A DNA stretch of 64,000 nt from Paraburkholderia heleia NBRC 101817. Its GTDB lineage: Bacteria > Pseudomonadota > Gammaproteobacteria > Burkholderiales > Burkholderiaceae. The notes beneath the pieces are model-generated. The model saw only the letters and a program-made list of their open reading frames with translations, searched no databases and had not been told where the DNA came from. Where the stretch lies: NCBI RefSeq assembly GCF_000739775.1, contig NZ_BBJH01000009.1, forward strand, positions 62,001-126,000, in the 5' to 3' direction. How positions within the stretch are numbered: position 1 is the first letter of the stretch; each line of letters opens with the position of its first letter. The translations under genes were made by a program, and so were the position numbers. Below are positions 42,376 to 52,361 of this stretch, piece after piece.

Positions 42376-42822
42376 ATGTTCGATCTGGATGGAGCGTTGC
42401 TGTTGCCTGACCGGCGCCTGGTGCGCCTGTGGGAAATAGCGGGAAGCCGGGGGCTGGTCCTGGTGGGAGTCGGGCGCGGCGGCGAACGCGGGTTCCAGAT
42501 GATGCACCGGTTCCATGACGTCGGCGAGCAGCTCGCGGCAACCGGTATCCACCTGGCCTTCGTCTATCCAAGAGAATCGGCCCGGCACGTGCTGGACGCG
42601 ATCTCGGTCGCCAGCGCGCGGTTCCGGCGCCATCCGTGGCTCGTCCTGGACATGGACCGCCGTTTTTTTGTGCAGGCGGTGTGGCCCCGATCGCTCGAAG
42701 CAGTGCACCTGAACCCCGAAATGAAGCGACTCGCCGGCGCCAGCATCGACCTGCAGGACCCGATGTGGGAAGGCGAACTCAGGTCATTTCTCACAGACTG
42801 CCAGATCGATACTTCGTCCTGA
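42376..42822 (+). CDS. Hypothetical protein, possibly thioredoxin/peroxiredoxin-fold
   Basis: A 148-aa frame from ATG 42376. The alternation of strands and helices (RGLVLVGVGRGGERGFQMMH; LAATGIHLAFVYPRESARHV; HPWLVLDMDRRFF) recalls a peroxiredoxin or glutaredoxin-like fold, but there is no CxxC or peroxidatic Cys before residue about 143. No signal peptide. The AT-rich repeats at 42281-42326 are just upstream. Function not assigned. Confidence 0.6.
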   Translation: MFDLDGALLLPDRRLVRLWEIAGSRGLVLVGVGRGGERGFQMMHRFHDVGEQLAATGIHLAFVYPRESARHVLDAISVASARFRRHPWLVLDMDRRFFVQAVWPRSLEAVHLNPEMKRLAGASIDLQDPMWEGELRSFLTDCQIDTSS

Positions 42823-42958
42823 AATCGCGTGGAAGCAGCCGTATGCACCGAGACCGGTGCGAGCTCCGACTGGACACGACAGGGCGCGTCGAACTCCGCC
42901 CGATGGTAGGGCGCCTGGCAATCCGCAGCGACTACGAGTTAATTTTTTTGGAGGTGCG

Positions 42959-43180
42959 ATGATCGACAACGATACGCCAAATGAGCAAACCATTTCGACG
43001 TCTGCAATCTGGGCGCTGGAACGTCTCTCAGAAGTTCGCTATGGGAGAGACGCGCCGGCACTCGGCTGGTCGGTCACGCGGGAATTGATCAGTGCGGGGT
43101 ACGTTGGCTATCCATCCGGCACGCGCTCCAGTATCACGATTACGGCTTCCGGGCGGGCATTCCTGAAAAGCCGGAAATAG
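42959..43180 (+). CDS. Small hypothetical protein, 73 aa
   Basis: ATG 42959 with GGAGGTG directly upstream, a near-perfect ribosome site. The protein has an N-terminal acidic segment and a winged-helix-like C-terminus (WALERLSEVRYG; TRELISAGYVGYPSG; SSITITASGRAFLKSRK), similar in shape to the end of MarR/PadR-like folds. Family not recognised; a small DNA-binding protein is possible. It follows the gene at 42376 by 136 bases. Confidence 0.6.
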   Translation: MIDNDTPNEQTISTSAIWALERLSEVRYGRDAPALGWSVTRELISAGYVGYPSGTRSSITITASGRAFLKSRK

Positions 43181-43368
43181 CGGCAAACGTACGACAGCTT
43201 GAGTGAATCGTGCTGGCCGCCACGGATTCTGGTGTGCCTCGCCAGATTGAACCCAGCGTATGTGCGTCCAGCGAAACTCAAATTGAATGCCCGGTGCGAT
43301 GGATCGCGAGGTACAACGCGTTGCACTTGATCACTGTGTTGCCGTCCGACATCGGGTGCCGCCCGAGG

Positions 43369-44283
43369 CTAGAGCGCACCGACGCGTGCGTGTTTGTCCA
43401 GCACCTCGTCGCATATGGCAAGCCACGCGCGTGCAGCGTGTGACATGTAGCGATCCGGCGACCAGATGTGCATGAGTGTCCAGTCGAGAGAAGGCTCGGT
43501 CACCCGCGCGAGCGCGAGGTTGCTGACGTCGAGACGCGCGAGAAACGGTTCGGGCAGGAATGTGGTTCCCAGTCCCGCTGCCGCCATGGCCGCGAGAAAG
43601 TCCCAGTGACCGCTTCTGGCCACGACATTCGGCTCGATGCCGGATTCGTGAAATGCCGCATGAAGGCGACGGGCCAGGGCAAATCCGTCGTCGAGCAGGA
43701 TCAGCGGCTGGTCCTTCAGCGCGGCGAGCCTGACTGTCCGACGTCCCGCCCATGGCACTTCGCGCGGCCCCACGGCCCAGATCGTGTAGCGCGCAATCAC
43801 ACGGGTCGCAAGCTTTTCCTGGCTGCTTCCCGGTAACAGCACGGTTGCACCGACTTCCAGTTCCCCCGCAACGACCTTCTGTTCGAGCAACTGTCCACCG
43901 TGCTCGGCAAGCCGCAGTTCGAGCTTCGGGTAGCGTTGCTGAAAGGCTCTGACCGCGGCGGGGAAGAAGAGATTGCCCATCGGCGGCATGCCCACGGTGA
44001 GCTGGCCCCGGCCCAGTTGTGCGACGTCGGCGACCTCCACTTGCAGTTCGCGAATCACGGACAATGCCTGCAAGCCGCGCTCGTAGACTACACGCCCGAC
44101 GTCGGTGAGTTGTACGTGTTTGCCATCGCGGATCAGAAGCGGTTGACCGATCTCGTCCTCGAGCTGCCGCACCATCTTGCTGATTGTCGACTGGGTGACA
44201 AAGACGGCGGCAGCCGCCTGGGTAAAACTGCCCAGCTGAACGGTTTCCACAAAGTAGCGCAATGCGCGGATATCGATGGCCAT
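43369..44283 (-). CDS. LysR-family transcriptional regulator
   Basis: A 304-aa LysR protein. N-terminal HTH: DIRALRYFVETVQLGSFTQAAAAVFVTQSTISKMVRQLEDE; effector domain from about residue 95 (GQLTVGMPPMGNLFFPAAVR). It is divergent from the CoA-transferase gene across a 160-base region with a T-N11-A-like box at 44324-44336, the usual layout for control of the neighbouring gene. The effector is unknown. Confidence 0.87.
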   Translation of the reverse strand: MAIDIRALRYFVETVQLGSFTQAAAAVFVTQSTISKMVRQLEDEIGQPLLIRDGKHVQLTDVGRVVYERGLQALSVIRELQVEVADVAQLGRGQLTVGMPPMGNLFFPAAVRAFQQRYPKLELRLAEHGGQLLEQKVVAGELEVGATVLLPGSSQEKLATRVIARYTIWAVGPREVPWAGRRTVRLAALKDQPLILLDDGFALARRLHAAFHESGIEPNVVARSGHWDFLAAMAAAGLGTTFLPEPFLARLDVSNLALARVTEPSLDWTLMHIWSPDRYMSHAARAWLAICDEVLDKHARVGAL

Positions 44284-44323
44284 GTCCGTAAAGTGATTCC
44301 ATGAAAAAAACGACTGGACAACA

Positions 44324-44336
44324 TGATATTAAATCA
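44324..44336. promoter_or_regulatory. LysR-box candidate
   Basis: TGAT-ATTAA-ATCA (44324-44336) fits the T-N11-A interrupted dyad of LysR sites. It lies in the AT-rich gap between the divergent LysR gene (start 44283) and the CoA-transferase start at 44444. Confidence 0.45.
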
Positions 44337-44443
44337 CGTTATGCATTGATGAATCTTCACTAAACTTAATATGTATTCAGTTGGATAGGCGCCATTCATC
44401 GTACGGATTGTGTCGTATTGGCAGCCAGTCAGAGGAGACAGAA

Positions 44444-45946
44444 GTGCTTGAGGAGCGGATTCGCCTGGCGCAGCTGCGCGACAGGATTGTGACGGCAGAG
44501 GAAGCCGCATCGCTGATTCTTGACGGCATGACCGTTGGCATGAGCGGCTTTGGTGCCGCGGGCGACTGCAAGGCAGTCCCCCTTGCGCTGGCTGCGCGTG
44601 CCCGCGAGCAGGCGTTGCGGATCACGCTGATGACGGGCGCATCGGTAGGGTACGAGGTGGACGGGGTACTCGCCGAAGCGGGTGTCATTCGCCGGCGCAT
44701 GCCGTTTCAGTCGGACAGGACCCTGCGTAACCAGATCAACGCCGGCGAGGCGACGTTCATCGACCTCCACCTGTCGGAAATGGCGGAGCAGTTGCGAGAC
44801 GGATACCTCGGACCCGTCGACGTCGCCGTGATCGAAGCGGTAGCCGTTAGCGAAGCCGGGATTGTGCCGACGATGTCGGTCGGCAATTCGGCCGTGTTCG
44901 CGGCGCTCGCAAAGAAGGTCATCGTCGAGATCAACCTGGAGATGCCGCTCGAGCTCGAAGGGTTGCACGACGTCTATTCGCCGCTGCCTCGTCCCAACCG
45001 TGAACCTATTCCGCTTACCAACGCGGCACAGCGAATCGGCCTTCCGTATATTCCTCTGGACCCGCAAAAGATTGCAGCGATCGTCGTCACGCGCAAGGGC
45101 GACAGCCCCAACAAGGTTCTTCCCCCGGATGCCGACACCACGCAGATAGCCGGGCACCTGAGCCGTTTTTTCTCGCACGAGGTTCGCGCGGGCCGGCTTG
45201 GCCCCTCGCTGCAGCCACTTCAGGCTGGCGTCGGCTCGATCGCGAATGCGGTATTGCATGGGCTGGTCGATTCAGGGTTTCGCGGCCTGAGCATGTATTC
45301 CGAGGTGCTTCAGGACGGCGCGATCGAACTGCTCGACGCGGGGTGTGTCGACTTCGCATGTGCATCCGCGATCATGCTGTCCAGCGAATATCAGAAGCGC
45401 TTTTTCGAGGGGCTGGGCCGCTACCGGTCGCGCGTCCTGCTGCGGCCGCAGGAGATCAGCAATCATCCGGAAGTCATTCGCCGGCTGGGCGTCATTGCGG
45501 TGAACACCGCGCTCGAATGCGACATCTATGGCAACGTGAACTCGACACATGTTGGCGGCACGCACATGATGAACGGCATCGGCGGCTCGGGTGACTTTGC
45601 GCGCAATGCGTACCTCTCGGTGTTCGTGACGAAGTCGCTGGCGAAGGATGGCGACATTTCGAGCATCGTACCGATGGTGTCGCACGTCGACCATATCGGA
45701 CAGGACGTGGACGTCATCGTCACCGAGCACGGATTGGCCGACCTGCGCGGACTCGCACCCCGCGAACGCGCACTGCAGATCATCACGCATTGCGCGGACC
45801 CGCTGTACCGGGACGCGCTGCTCGATTACGTGGCAAAGGCGGTGGCGCGCGGCGGACAAACGCCTCATCTGATCGAAGAAGCACTCGCGTGGCACGGACA
45901 TTTTCGCGAGTACCACAGCATGCGGCCTGAGCGAGCGCTGGCGTAA
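44444..45946 (+). CDS. Acetyl-CoA hydrolase / succinyl-CoA:acetate CoA-transferase family enzyme
   Basis: A 500-aa class-I CoA-transferase. Start set at GTG 44444 because AGAGGAGA lies five bases upstream; an earlier TTG has none. Motifs: GMTVGMSGFGAAGDCKAVP, GLSMYSEVLQDGAIELLDAG containing the likely catalytic Glu, and STHVGGTHMMNGIGGSGDFARNAY, the glycine-rich CoA site. Related enzymes (Ach1, AarC, Cat1) exchange CoA between succinate, acetate or propionate. Flanked by two LysR genes; the exact CoA donor is not determinable. Confidence 0.87.
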   Translation: MLEERIRLAQLRDRIVTAEEAASLILDGMTVGMSGFGAAGDCKAVPLALAARAREQALRITLMTGASVGYEVDGVLAEAGVIRRRMPFQSDRTLRNQINAGEATFIDLHLSEMAEQLRDGYLGPVDVAVIEAVAVSEAGIVPTMSVGNSAVFAALAKKVIVEINLEMPLELEGLHDVYSPLPRPNREPIPLTNAAQRIGLPYIPLDPQKIAAIVVTRKGDSPNKVLPPDADTTQIAGHLSRFFSHEVRAGRLGPSLQPLQAGVGSIANAVLHGLVDSGFRGLSMYSEVLQDGAIELLDAGCVDFACASAIMLSSEYQKRFFEGLGRYRSRVLLRPQEISNHPEVIRRLGVIAVNTALECDIYGNVNSTHVGGTHMMNGIGGSGDFARNAYLSVFVTKSLAKDGDISSIVPMVSHVDHIGQDVDVIVTEHGLADLRGLAPRERALQIITHCADPLYRDALLDYVAKAVARGGQTPHLIEEALAWHGHFREYHSMRPERALA

Positions 45947-45996
45947 CGACGCGGCCGACGGTGATGTGTGGGACAAGGTGAACGTCTGAAGGTCTG

Positions 45997-46995
45997 ATGG
46001 ATACGCTACAAAATATGCGGGTATTTGTCCGCGTCGTGGAGGTCAACAGTTTCACAGCGGCAGCGCGATCTTTCTATTCGACTACGGGCGCCATGTCGCG
46101 CGCGGTCTCGGAACTGGAGACGCATCTGCGGACACGGCTACTCAACCGCTCGACTCGTCGACTCGCGCTTACGGTTGCCGGAGAACGTTATCTGAAGCGG
46201 TGCAAGCAGATTCTTGCGGACGTCGATGGCGCCGAAGAGGAAGCGAGTTGTGCACAGGAGCGACCTGCAGGTGTGTTGCGTATGCACAGTTTCGCGAGCA
46301 TCGGGCAGCATTACGTGCTGCCGGCAATCTCGCAGTATCGCGCCTTGCATCCCGACGTGACAGTCGAGCTTACGCTCTCGCAGTGCATGCCCGATCTGTT
46401 CGAAGCCAGCAGCGATGTGTCGCTGGTGACCGCGATTTCACTGCCGAATTCCGATCTCGTGTCACATCGACTTGGTTCGTCGTGCAGCATCCTGTGCGCA
46501 TCGCCCGGCTATGTACGTACGCACGGCACGCCGGACACGCCCGCCGATCTCGCTCATCATGACTGCCTGATCCTCAAGACGCCGTCGTCGCCCGCGCACG
46601 AATGGACGCTCGAAGGACCGGAAGGCAACGTGGAAATGCACGTGAGTGGACCGGTGCAGGTGAATATCGCAGAATCGCTGGCGGTGGCGATTCGAGAAGG
46701 CATGGGGATCGGCACGCTGCCCGTATATACGGCCATTGAGGGTCTGCGAAACGGCACGCTTATGCGCGTCCTGCCGCGCTACATCCTGCAGAAAGTCAAC
46801 GTTTATGCGCTATATCCGTCACGCAAGTTTGTCGATGCGAAGACGAAGACATGGGTGGGATTCCTGCGCGCGCATATTCCACAAGTGATCGCTCGCGACA
46901 TGTCCTTGCTGGAGAAACTCACGCCGGAACAACGAGCGGATATGGCGATCATGACGTGTGACGCGCTGGACGCGACGGCATCGGAACCGCGCTGA
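45997..46995 (+). CDS. LysR-family transcriptional regulator
   Basis: A 332-aa LysR protein with HTH MRVFVRVVEVNSFTAAARSF and a CrgA-like effector domain (LRMHSFASIGQHYVLPAIS; TLPVYTAIEGLRNGTLMRVLP). It begins 50 bases after the CoA-transferase on the same strand and precedes a porin gene by 321 bases, so it could regulate either. The C-terminal extension (LEKLTPEQRADMAIMTCDAL) is longer than usual. Confidence 0.85.
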   Translation: MDTLQNMRVFVRVVEVNSFTAAARSFYSTTGAMSRAVSELETHLRTRLLNRSTRRLALTVAGERYLKRCKQILADVDGAEEEASCAQERPAGVLRMHSFASIGQHYVLPAISQYRALHPDVTVELTLSQCMPDLFEASSDVSLVTAISLPNSDLVSHRLGSSCSILCASPGYVRTHGTPDTPADLAHHDCLILKTPSSPAHEWTLEGPEGNVEMHVSGPVQVNIAESLAVAIREGMGIGTLPVYTAIEGLRNGTLMRVLPRYILQKVNVYALYPSRKFVDAKTKTWVGFLRAHIPQVIARDMSLLEKLTPEQRADMAIMTCDALDATASEPR

Positions 46996-47316
46996 GGACA
47001 GTATCGCTGCAACGCGTCCAGGGCTCCTCGGCTTGTTTGCCGTCCGCTCTCTATTTGGCCGTATGCGAGCGTTGCACGCATACCACACCGAACCATGCGA
47101 AAGACAGTTGGGGAGCCATGGCGCGTGACCGATTACCCGACTATCCGTAGGTGTGGCCGTCACCTTCCCAATCTTTGTTGATTCTGGAAATGGTTAATCC
47201 AGATTGGCGCATATAAGTTCAAAAAAGGTCGAACTATGCTCCCGCCACGATTTCAATCGTTCAACTGGCAGCACATCTGATCTGCCGAAAAACTATCGAT
47301 CCGGGAGGCCAATCTA
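46996..47316 (+). promoter_or_regulatory. 321-base region upstream of the porin gene
   Basis: No credible gene on either strand. The right half (47170-47290) is AT-richer and should carry the porin promoter; GGGAGG at 47302-47307 is its ribosome site. I could not single out an operator. Confidence 0.4.
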
Positions 47317-48465
47317 ATGAAAAGAGTCGCGAGTTCTCACGCCATTGGCGCACTTTTAGCCGTTGCAACGTCATCGGCTTTCGCACAGAGTTCCGTCACG
47401 CTATATGGACTCGTTGATACGGCAATCCGCTATCAGACGAACGCCGCGCCGGATGGCAAGGACCTGATCGGCATGACGGTCGGTCCGGAAACGCACAGCC
47501 GCTGGGGACTACGCGGCAGCGAAGATCTGGGCGGCGGTCTTTCCGCGATCTTCCGCCTTGAAAACGGCTTCGAACTCGGCGACGGGAAACTGCACGTGCC
47601 GAACACGCTGTTCAGCCGCCAGGCGTACGTCGGCCTCTCGAGCAGCCAGTTCGGCTCGGTCACGTTCGGCAACCAGTACGCGCCTCTCTACGACACCATG
47701 GGCGACATTTTCGACCCGATGACAGTTGGCGACTATTGGCAAGACAGCTGGATGTACAACGGCATCGGCAACTACCTTACCGTTCCGAACTCCGTCAAAT
47801 ACAAGTTTTCGTCCAACGGGCTGAGTATCGACGCGATCTATGGCTTTGGCAACCATGCCGGCGCCATGGGCCTCGACAGCACGTATGGCGTGGAACTGAC
47901 GTATGCGCGCGGGCCGGCGTCGATCAATGCGGGGTTCCAGCAGACCTCCGTCTCGTCCCTGAACGGCAGTTCGGTCAATGGCGCGAAGGTCAACTTCCTG
48001 CATGTGAGCAGCGCCTATCAGATCACCAAAACCGTACGCCTGCTGGCCGGCTGGCTGCACGGTCAGGACACGACCGGCACAACGGATTTCAACATGCAGC
48101 AAGCCGGCGCGCCGACGCTTCGAGGCAGTAGCCCGAACCGTATCGACGACACGCTTTATGTCGGTGGCAACTGGCAGGCAACCGACCCTTTGCTGATCAC
48201 GGTGGCCGGCTACTACGGTCACACGCGTAATGCGGAACGACTCGACGGCACGCTCGGTTCGGGTATCAACTACTCGGCCACCGTGCTCGCCGAGTACTCT
48301 CTGTCGAAGCACACCGAGGTGTACGGCACGGCGGATTTTGCGCGAGGCAATGGGGCGTTTGCCGCCGACTATCCGGGCGTGACCAATACGGCCACCGGCA
48401 ATGTCGACAGGATCGGTCGAACCAACAACGTCGGTGTGGCGATCGGCATGCGCCAGATGTTCTAG
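47317..48465 (+). CDS. Outer-membrane porin
   Basis: A 382-aa porin with signal peptide (MKRVASSHAIGALLAVATSS to FAQ), first strand SSVTLYGLVDTAIRYQTN, DLGGGLSAIFRLENGFELGDG, FSRQAYVGLSSSQFGSVTFGNQ and a C-terminal aromatic strand ending in Phe (VAIGMRQMF). Close to the common Burkholderia OpcP-type porins and clearly different from the porin at 19185. A strong GGGAGG precedes the ATG. Likely a substrate-linked porin controlled by the upstream LysR. Confidence 0.91.
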   Translation: MKRVASSHAIGALLAVATSSAFAQSSVTLYGLVDTAIRYQTNAAPDGKDLIGMTVGPETHSRWGLRGSEDLGGGLSAIFRLENGFELGDGKLHVPNTLFSRQAYVGLSSSQFGSVTFGNQYAPLYDTMGDIFDPMTVGDYWQDSWMYNGIGNYLTVPNSVKYKFSSNGLSIDAIYGFGNHAGAMGLDSTYGVELTYARGPASINAGFQQTSVSSLNGSSVNGAKVNFLHVSSAYQITKTVRLLAGWLHGQDTTGTTDFNMQQAGAPTLRGSSPNRIDDTLYVGGNWQATDPLLITVAGYYGHTRNAERLDGTLGSGINYSATVLAEYSLSKHTEVYGTADFARGNGAFAADYPGVTNTATGNVDRIGRTNNVGVAIGMRQMF

Positions 48466-48576
48466 TTGTGGTGGTGGACGCCGGGTGCCGGGTGCCCGGT
48501 CCGGCACGTCGCGGCGGTCTCGATTGAGCCAGGTCAACGCGACACGGCAATTCGTCTCTACCCTGAAGGTAAGCTC

Positions 48577-49110
48577 ATGGCGGGTCGAGTTGCTACCATG
48601 CACCGAGTCTATTTCCTTCTCCCCGGCGCCGAGGCGGCGCGCTCCCTTGTTGACGCTATCGAGCAACACGGGATAGAGCGCCGCCATATTCACATCGTTG
48701 CGAATCAGCGTATCGAAACGGATGCGTTGCCCGATGCATCGCTGGTCGAGGGCAGTGAGATGAAAGCAATCACTGCCCGCGGCATCGCCGCGGGCATATT
48801 CGTCGGAACAATTGCTGGGCTCGCCGCAATGCTGCTTTCACCTGCAGGCGTAACAGTTGCGGGCGGCGCAGTGTTGGCCTTGACGCTGGTGGGCGTCGCT
48901 TTTGGAGAGTGGCTCTCGACCACGCTTGGCATCGACGAGACCTGCGAGCGTTACAAGCAGTTTGTCGAAGCGGTCCGACGCGGAAATGTCCTTGTGATCG
49001 TAGAGACACATTCAGCAGAGCATATTGAATGGGTCAAACGTGTCATGGGGGACAAGCATCCCTATGCGCTGTTCGAGTCAGGCGGCGATACGGTCGCCCT
49101 CATTCGTTGA
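48577..49110 (+). CDS. Glycine-rich membrane protein, DUF1269-like
   Basis: A 177-aa protein from ATG 48577 (GAAGGTAAG upstream; ATG 48598 is an alternative). Residues about 65-115 form two membrane segments separated by glycine-rich turns (GIAAGIFVGTIAGLAAMLLS; GGAVLALTLVGVAFGEWL), flanked by two soluble ferredoxin-like halves (RVYFLLPGAEAARSLVDAIE; GNVLVIVETHSAEHIEWVK). This matches stress-associated DUF1269/YtxH-type membrane proteins. Function unknown. Confidence 0.7.
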   Translation: MAGRVATMHRVYFLLPGAEAARSLVDAIEQHGIERRHIHIVANQRIETDALPDASLVEGSEMKAITARGIAAGIFVGTIAGLAAMLLSPAGVTVAGGAVLALTLVGVAFGEWLSTTLGIDETCERYKQFVEAVRRGNVLVIVETHSAEHIEWVKRVMGDKHPYALFESGGDTVALIR

Positions 49111-49326
49111 ACGGGCCCCCGCCGACCTTGTGCTCCGCGGCGTTCTTGTATCACCGCGCAGAGACGACTACCAGACATTGCGCGAATAAATGACTCTTCT
49201 GGAATCCGTGCTAATGCAACGGCGATTCTGGACGTTAGTGATATCTGTGATCTTCGCATCTCACACACGCGTTCAACAGGCTGCATGCACGCATCACGGA
49301 TCTTCTGCTCAAACTACCGCCACACT

Positions 49327-50883
49327 ATGACCAAAAATGTCAGTATTCGCGCCCGCCTCGCGTTGGCGATGGGCTTCCTTGCAGCACTGTTAATTATCGG
49401 CGGACTCATGGGAGTCATGGGCGTCCTGATGAGCAACGGCGATGTAAAGCAGCTGTACGCCAGCCGTCTGGCTTCTTCAGAGGCTTTGAGTCAGTCGAAC
49501 GTGGCGTTGTCCAGGGCGCGTCTTTGGCTTTATCGCATTGCGCTCGATCCGGCCAGTCCGGAAGTTGAACAGGAAACCCAGACGGCCCGAGATTTGCTAA
49601 GTACATCGAAGAAGGCATGGGACGCCTATCGCAAACTGCCTTTTTCGGGGCCCGAAGAGGCGCAGCGCGCGACGGACGTCAACAGCAAATTCGACGCATT
49701 CGTCGCAAACGGGCTTGACCTCATGTTTGGCGCAATTGCAACCCACGACGCCACGCAAATTCTCAAGGTATGGAAAGACCTTCCGCCTTCACTGTTTATC
49801 GATGTGTCCGATGGCATGGATGCGCTCGGCGCGATTCAGGTCGTGACCGCGCGTGAGATGTTTGAGACCGCGCAAACGAGATTTCACTGGTTTGTTGGAA
49901 TAGCGATCATCGGTATTGCGATTGCGCTGGCAGCCGCGGCTTTCGCGTGGTGGTCGCTGCAACGGGCAATCGGTTTGCCTCTTGCGAGGGCACTGGAGCA
50001 CTTCAAGGCGATTGAAGGCGGAGACCTGACGATGGACGTCGAAGTCCATTCGAGCGACGAGATGGGGCAGTTGATGTCCGGCCTCGATGCGATGCAAGGC
50101 AAGCTCGTTCAGACGATCGGAGCGGTGCGGGAAGGATCGCGGTCGATCACAACCGCCACTCAGGAAATTTCGGCGGGCAACCTGGATCTGTCACAGCGGA
50201 CGGAAGAGCAGGCGGCTTCGCTTGAGCAGACGGCCGCATCGATGAATGAACTGACTTCGACCGTGCGTCAGAATGCTGACAATGCGAAACAGGCGAACGA
50301 AGTGGTGAGGAATACGGCCCAACTCACCGAACGGGGCAATCTGGCGACGCAGGAAGTCGTGCAAACGATGCGAGGCCTCTCCGATGCATCGGGAAAGATC
50401 GCTGAAATCATCGGCGCCATCGAAGGCATTGCTTTTCAAACCAATATCCTGTCGCTGAACGCAGCCGTCGAAGCAGCCCGGGCGGGCGAACAGGGACGCG
50501 GCTTTGCTGTCGTCGCCAGCGAAGTGCGCTCGCTGGCGCAACGGAGTGCGACAGCGTCCAGGGAGATCAAGGATCTCATCACCGACTCGCTACAACGCGT
50601 TGAAGCGGGTGCGAGGCAAGCCGATAGCGCGATCGGTACGATGGAAGCCATACTGGACTCGGTCAGGAAAGCGAGCGCCTTGATGAACGAGATTACCACC
50701 GCATCGGAAGCGCAGTCGAAGGACATCGAACAAGTCAATCGAGCCGTGTCGGAAATGGATCATGTCACGCAGCAAAATGCTGCGCTGGTCGAGCAGGCAT
50801 CGGCGGCTGCCCTGTCACTGAAGGAGCAGGCGGGAAAACTGGAGAGCGCGGTTTCGATATTTCTCCTGTCAAGAGCGGGATAG
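49327..50883 (+). CDS. Methyl-accepting chemotaxis protein
   Basis: A 518-aa chemoreceptor, start at MTKNVSIRARLALAMGF. It has a first membrane helix (about 10-35), a Tar-type periplasmic four-helix sensor (about 36-190), a second helix (WFVGIAIIGIAIALAAAAFAWW), a HAMP domain and the signalling tip EGIAFQTNILSLNAAVEAARAGEQGRGFAVVASEVR, the CheA/CheW-binding hairpin. The last residues lack the NWETF tether. No che genes nearby; ligand unknown. Confidence 0.9.
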   Translation: MTKNVSIRARLALAMGFLAALLIIGGLMGVMGVLMSNGDVKQLYASRLASSEALSQSNVALSRARLWLYRIALDPASPEVEQETQTARDLLSTSKKAWDAYRKLPFSGPEEAQRATDVNSKFDAFVANGLDLMFGAIATHDATQILKVWKDLPPSLFIDVSDGMDALGAIQVVTAREMFETAQTRFHWFVGIAIIGIAIALAAAAFAWWSLQRAIGLPLARALEHFKAIEGGDLTMDVEVHSSDEMGQLMSGLDAMQGKLVQTIGAVREGSRSITTATQEISAGNLDLSQRTEEQAASLEQTAASMNELTSTVRQNADNAKQANEVVRNTAQLTERGNLATQEVVQTMRGLSDASGKIAEIIGAIEGIAFQTNILSLNAAVEAARAGEQGRGFAVVASEVRSLAQRSATASREIKDLITDSLQRVEAGARQADSAIGTMEAILDSVRKASALMNEITTASEAQSKDIEQVNRAVSEMDHVTQQNAALVEQASAAALSLKEQAGKLESAVSIFLLSRAG

Positions 50884-51038
50884 GCCTGGACAACGGTGCA
50901 GCCTTCTTAAGGCTGCCATCAGGAACAGTCACATATGCTTCCGCCAGGCCTGTCATGACGCGTTGAGCCGCGGAACATCTGCACACGGACATCGCATCGA
51001 GGCGTGGCATTTCAACCTCCTGCTTGACCATAACGAGA

Positions 51039-51986
51039 ATGCCCTTGCCGATGTCTTCCTCGCAATCCTCACGGGAAAACGAACAGTGGGCGGACTGGCT
51101 GCTTCGCGCTCGCTTCTCTGGCAGTCCCGAGCGCGAACGCGTGTTGCGCGCCGACCTGCGGCGTGACGCCGATCGATTGCTCGACCTGGCGCGCCTGGGT
51201 GCCGGTATGACGATGCTCGACGTTGGGAGCGGCGACGGCCTTCTCGCCCTTCGGGCGATCGAGCGTATCGGTCCGTCGCTCGAGGTGATCGCAACCGACG
51301 TATCTGCGTCGCTGCTACGGCACGCCAGCGAGCGGGCGGCGGAACGCGGCGTCGCCAGCCAGTGCGTCTTTCTGCGATGTCCGGCGGAGTCCTTGAGCCT
51401 CATCGAGGATGACTCGGTCGACGTCGTGGTCGCGCGTGCGGTCGTCGGCTATTTGCCGGACAAGCCCGCTGTTTTCCGGGAATTCCTGCGAGTGCTCAAG
51501 CCCGGCGGCCGCATCTCGCTTGCCGACCCGATTCGCCGCGACGAAGCGTTCGAAACGTGCTCGCTGAAAACCTTGATCACGACCGGCGGCGCGGAAGGCG
51601 TCAATCCGTTTTTTACCCTGCTTCATCGCTGGAAGGCCACCCAGTTTCCTGACACGGAAGAAGCTGCGCGCCAGAATCCCATGACGAATTTCAGCGAGCG
51701 TGATCTGGTGAGCTTCGCAATGAATGCCGGGTACACCGATATTCATATGGAGTTCCACATCGATGTCGGCACCGCGAAAGTCAATGACTGGGACGTGTTT
51801 CTCGACAGCACGCCTTTCCCGTGGGCGCCGACACTCAGGCAATTGCTGTCCGATGCCTTCACCGCGCGGGAGCGGGTATTGTTTGAACATGCCCTTCGTC
51901 CCCAGGTGATCGCCGGGGCGATGGCCTCCGCGGACCGCATCGCGTATCTTTCGGCGATGAAGCCCTCCGTGGCTGACCACCGCTAG
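51039..51986 (+). CDS. Class I SAM-dependent methyltransferase
   Basis: A 315-aa methyltransferase (start uncertain: ATG 51039 or 51051, TTG 51024). SAM-binding motif I MLDVGSGDGLLALRA, motif II EVIATDVSASLL, motif III-like VDVVVARAVVGYLPDK and LRVLKPGGRISLADP. The C-terminal third (FSERDLVSFAMNAGYTDIHMEF) is typical of the UbiE/arsenite-type branch, but no CxxC arsenic-binding cysteines are seen. Substrate unknown; stands alone. Confidence 0.78.
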   Translation: MPLPMSSSQSSRENEQWADWLLRARFSGSPERERVLRADLRRDADRLLDLARLGAGMTMLDVGSGDGLLALRAIERIGPSLEVIATDVSASLLRHASERAAERGVASQCVFLRCPAESLSLIEDDSVDVVVARAVVGYLPDKPAVFREFLRVLKPGGRISLADPIRRDEAFETCSLKTLITTGGAEGVNPFFTLLHRWKATQFPDTEEAARQNPMTNFSERDLVSFAMNAGYTDIHMEFHIDVGTAKVNDWDVFLDSTPFPWAPTLRQLLSDAFTARERVLFEHALRPQVIAGAMASADRIAYLSAMKPSVADHR

Positions 51987-52361
51987 CGTCGCCGGAGAAC
52001 AGGAGATTGGCCCGTATGGATGTTCATTTCGACGGACTTGCGCGCTGTGTAGCTCGTGTCAGCCATGACAGGTTGCGCCATTCGACTATGACGGGAAACG
52101 ACTCGATTCGGCTTGCCTTACTTCTTTAGAATAGACACAGGCGCGAGTAGGCGAAGGGTAAGTTTTCAGTTAAGCGCACGACGACGACCGGCTTGCGTGG
52201 ACAGGGATGTTTCGGAACGCTTCACGTGCACCGGCAATGTGGGATCCAGAATATGCGCCACGCGTATCGCTGGATTCGTCGGCGTCATTGGTGGTCCGCC
52301 GTCCGGACAAATTCCATGTTCGCGCGGGCAGTTCGGCCGGACGGCGGCCTGGAGAGGCAGG
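51987..52361 (+). other. 375-base gap with no supported gene
   Basis: Contains one 37-codon frame (52016-52129) with a weak AGGAG-like site and no family resemblance, which I do not call. Ends with the ribosome site GGAGAGGCAGG of the next gene. Confidence 0.4.

Noticed and set aside
52016-52129. 37-codon frame with a weak ribosome site
   Set aside because: No conserved pattern, a long spacing to the AGGAG and no context; chance frames of this size are expected.
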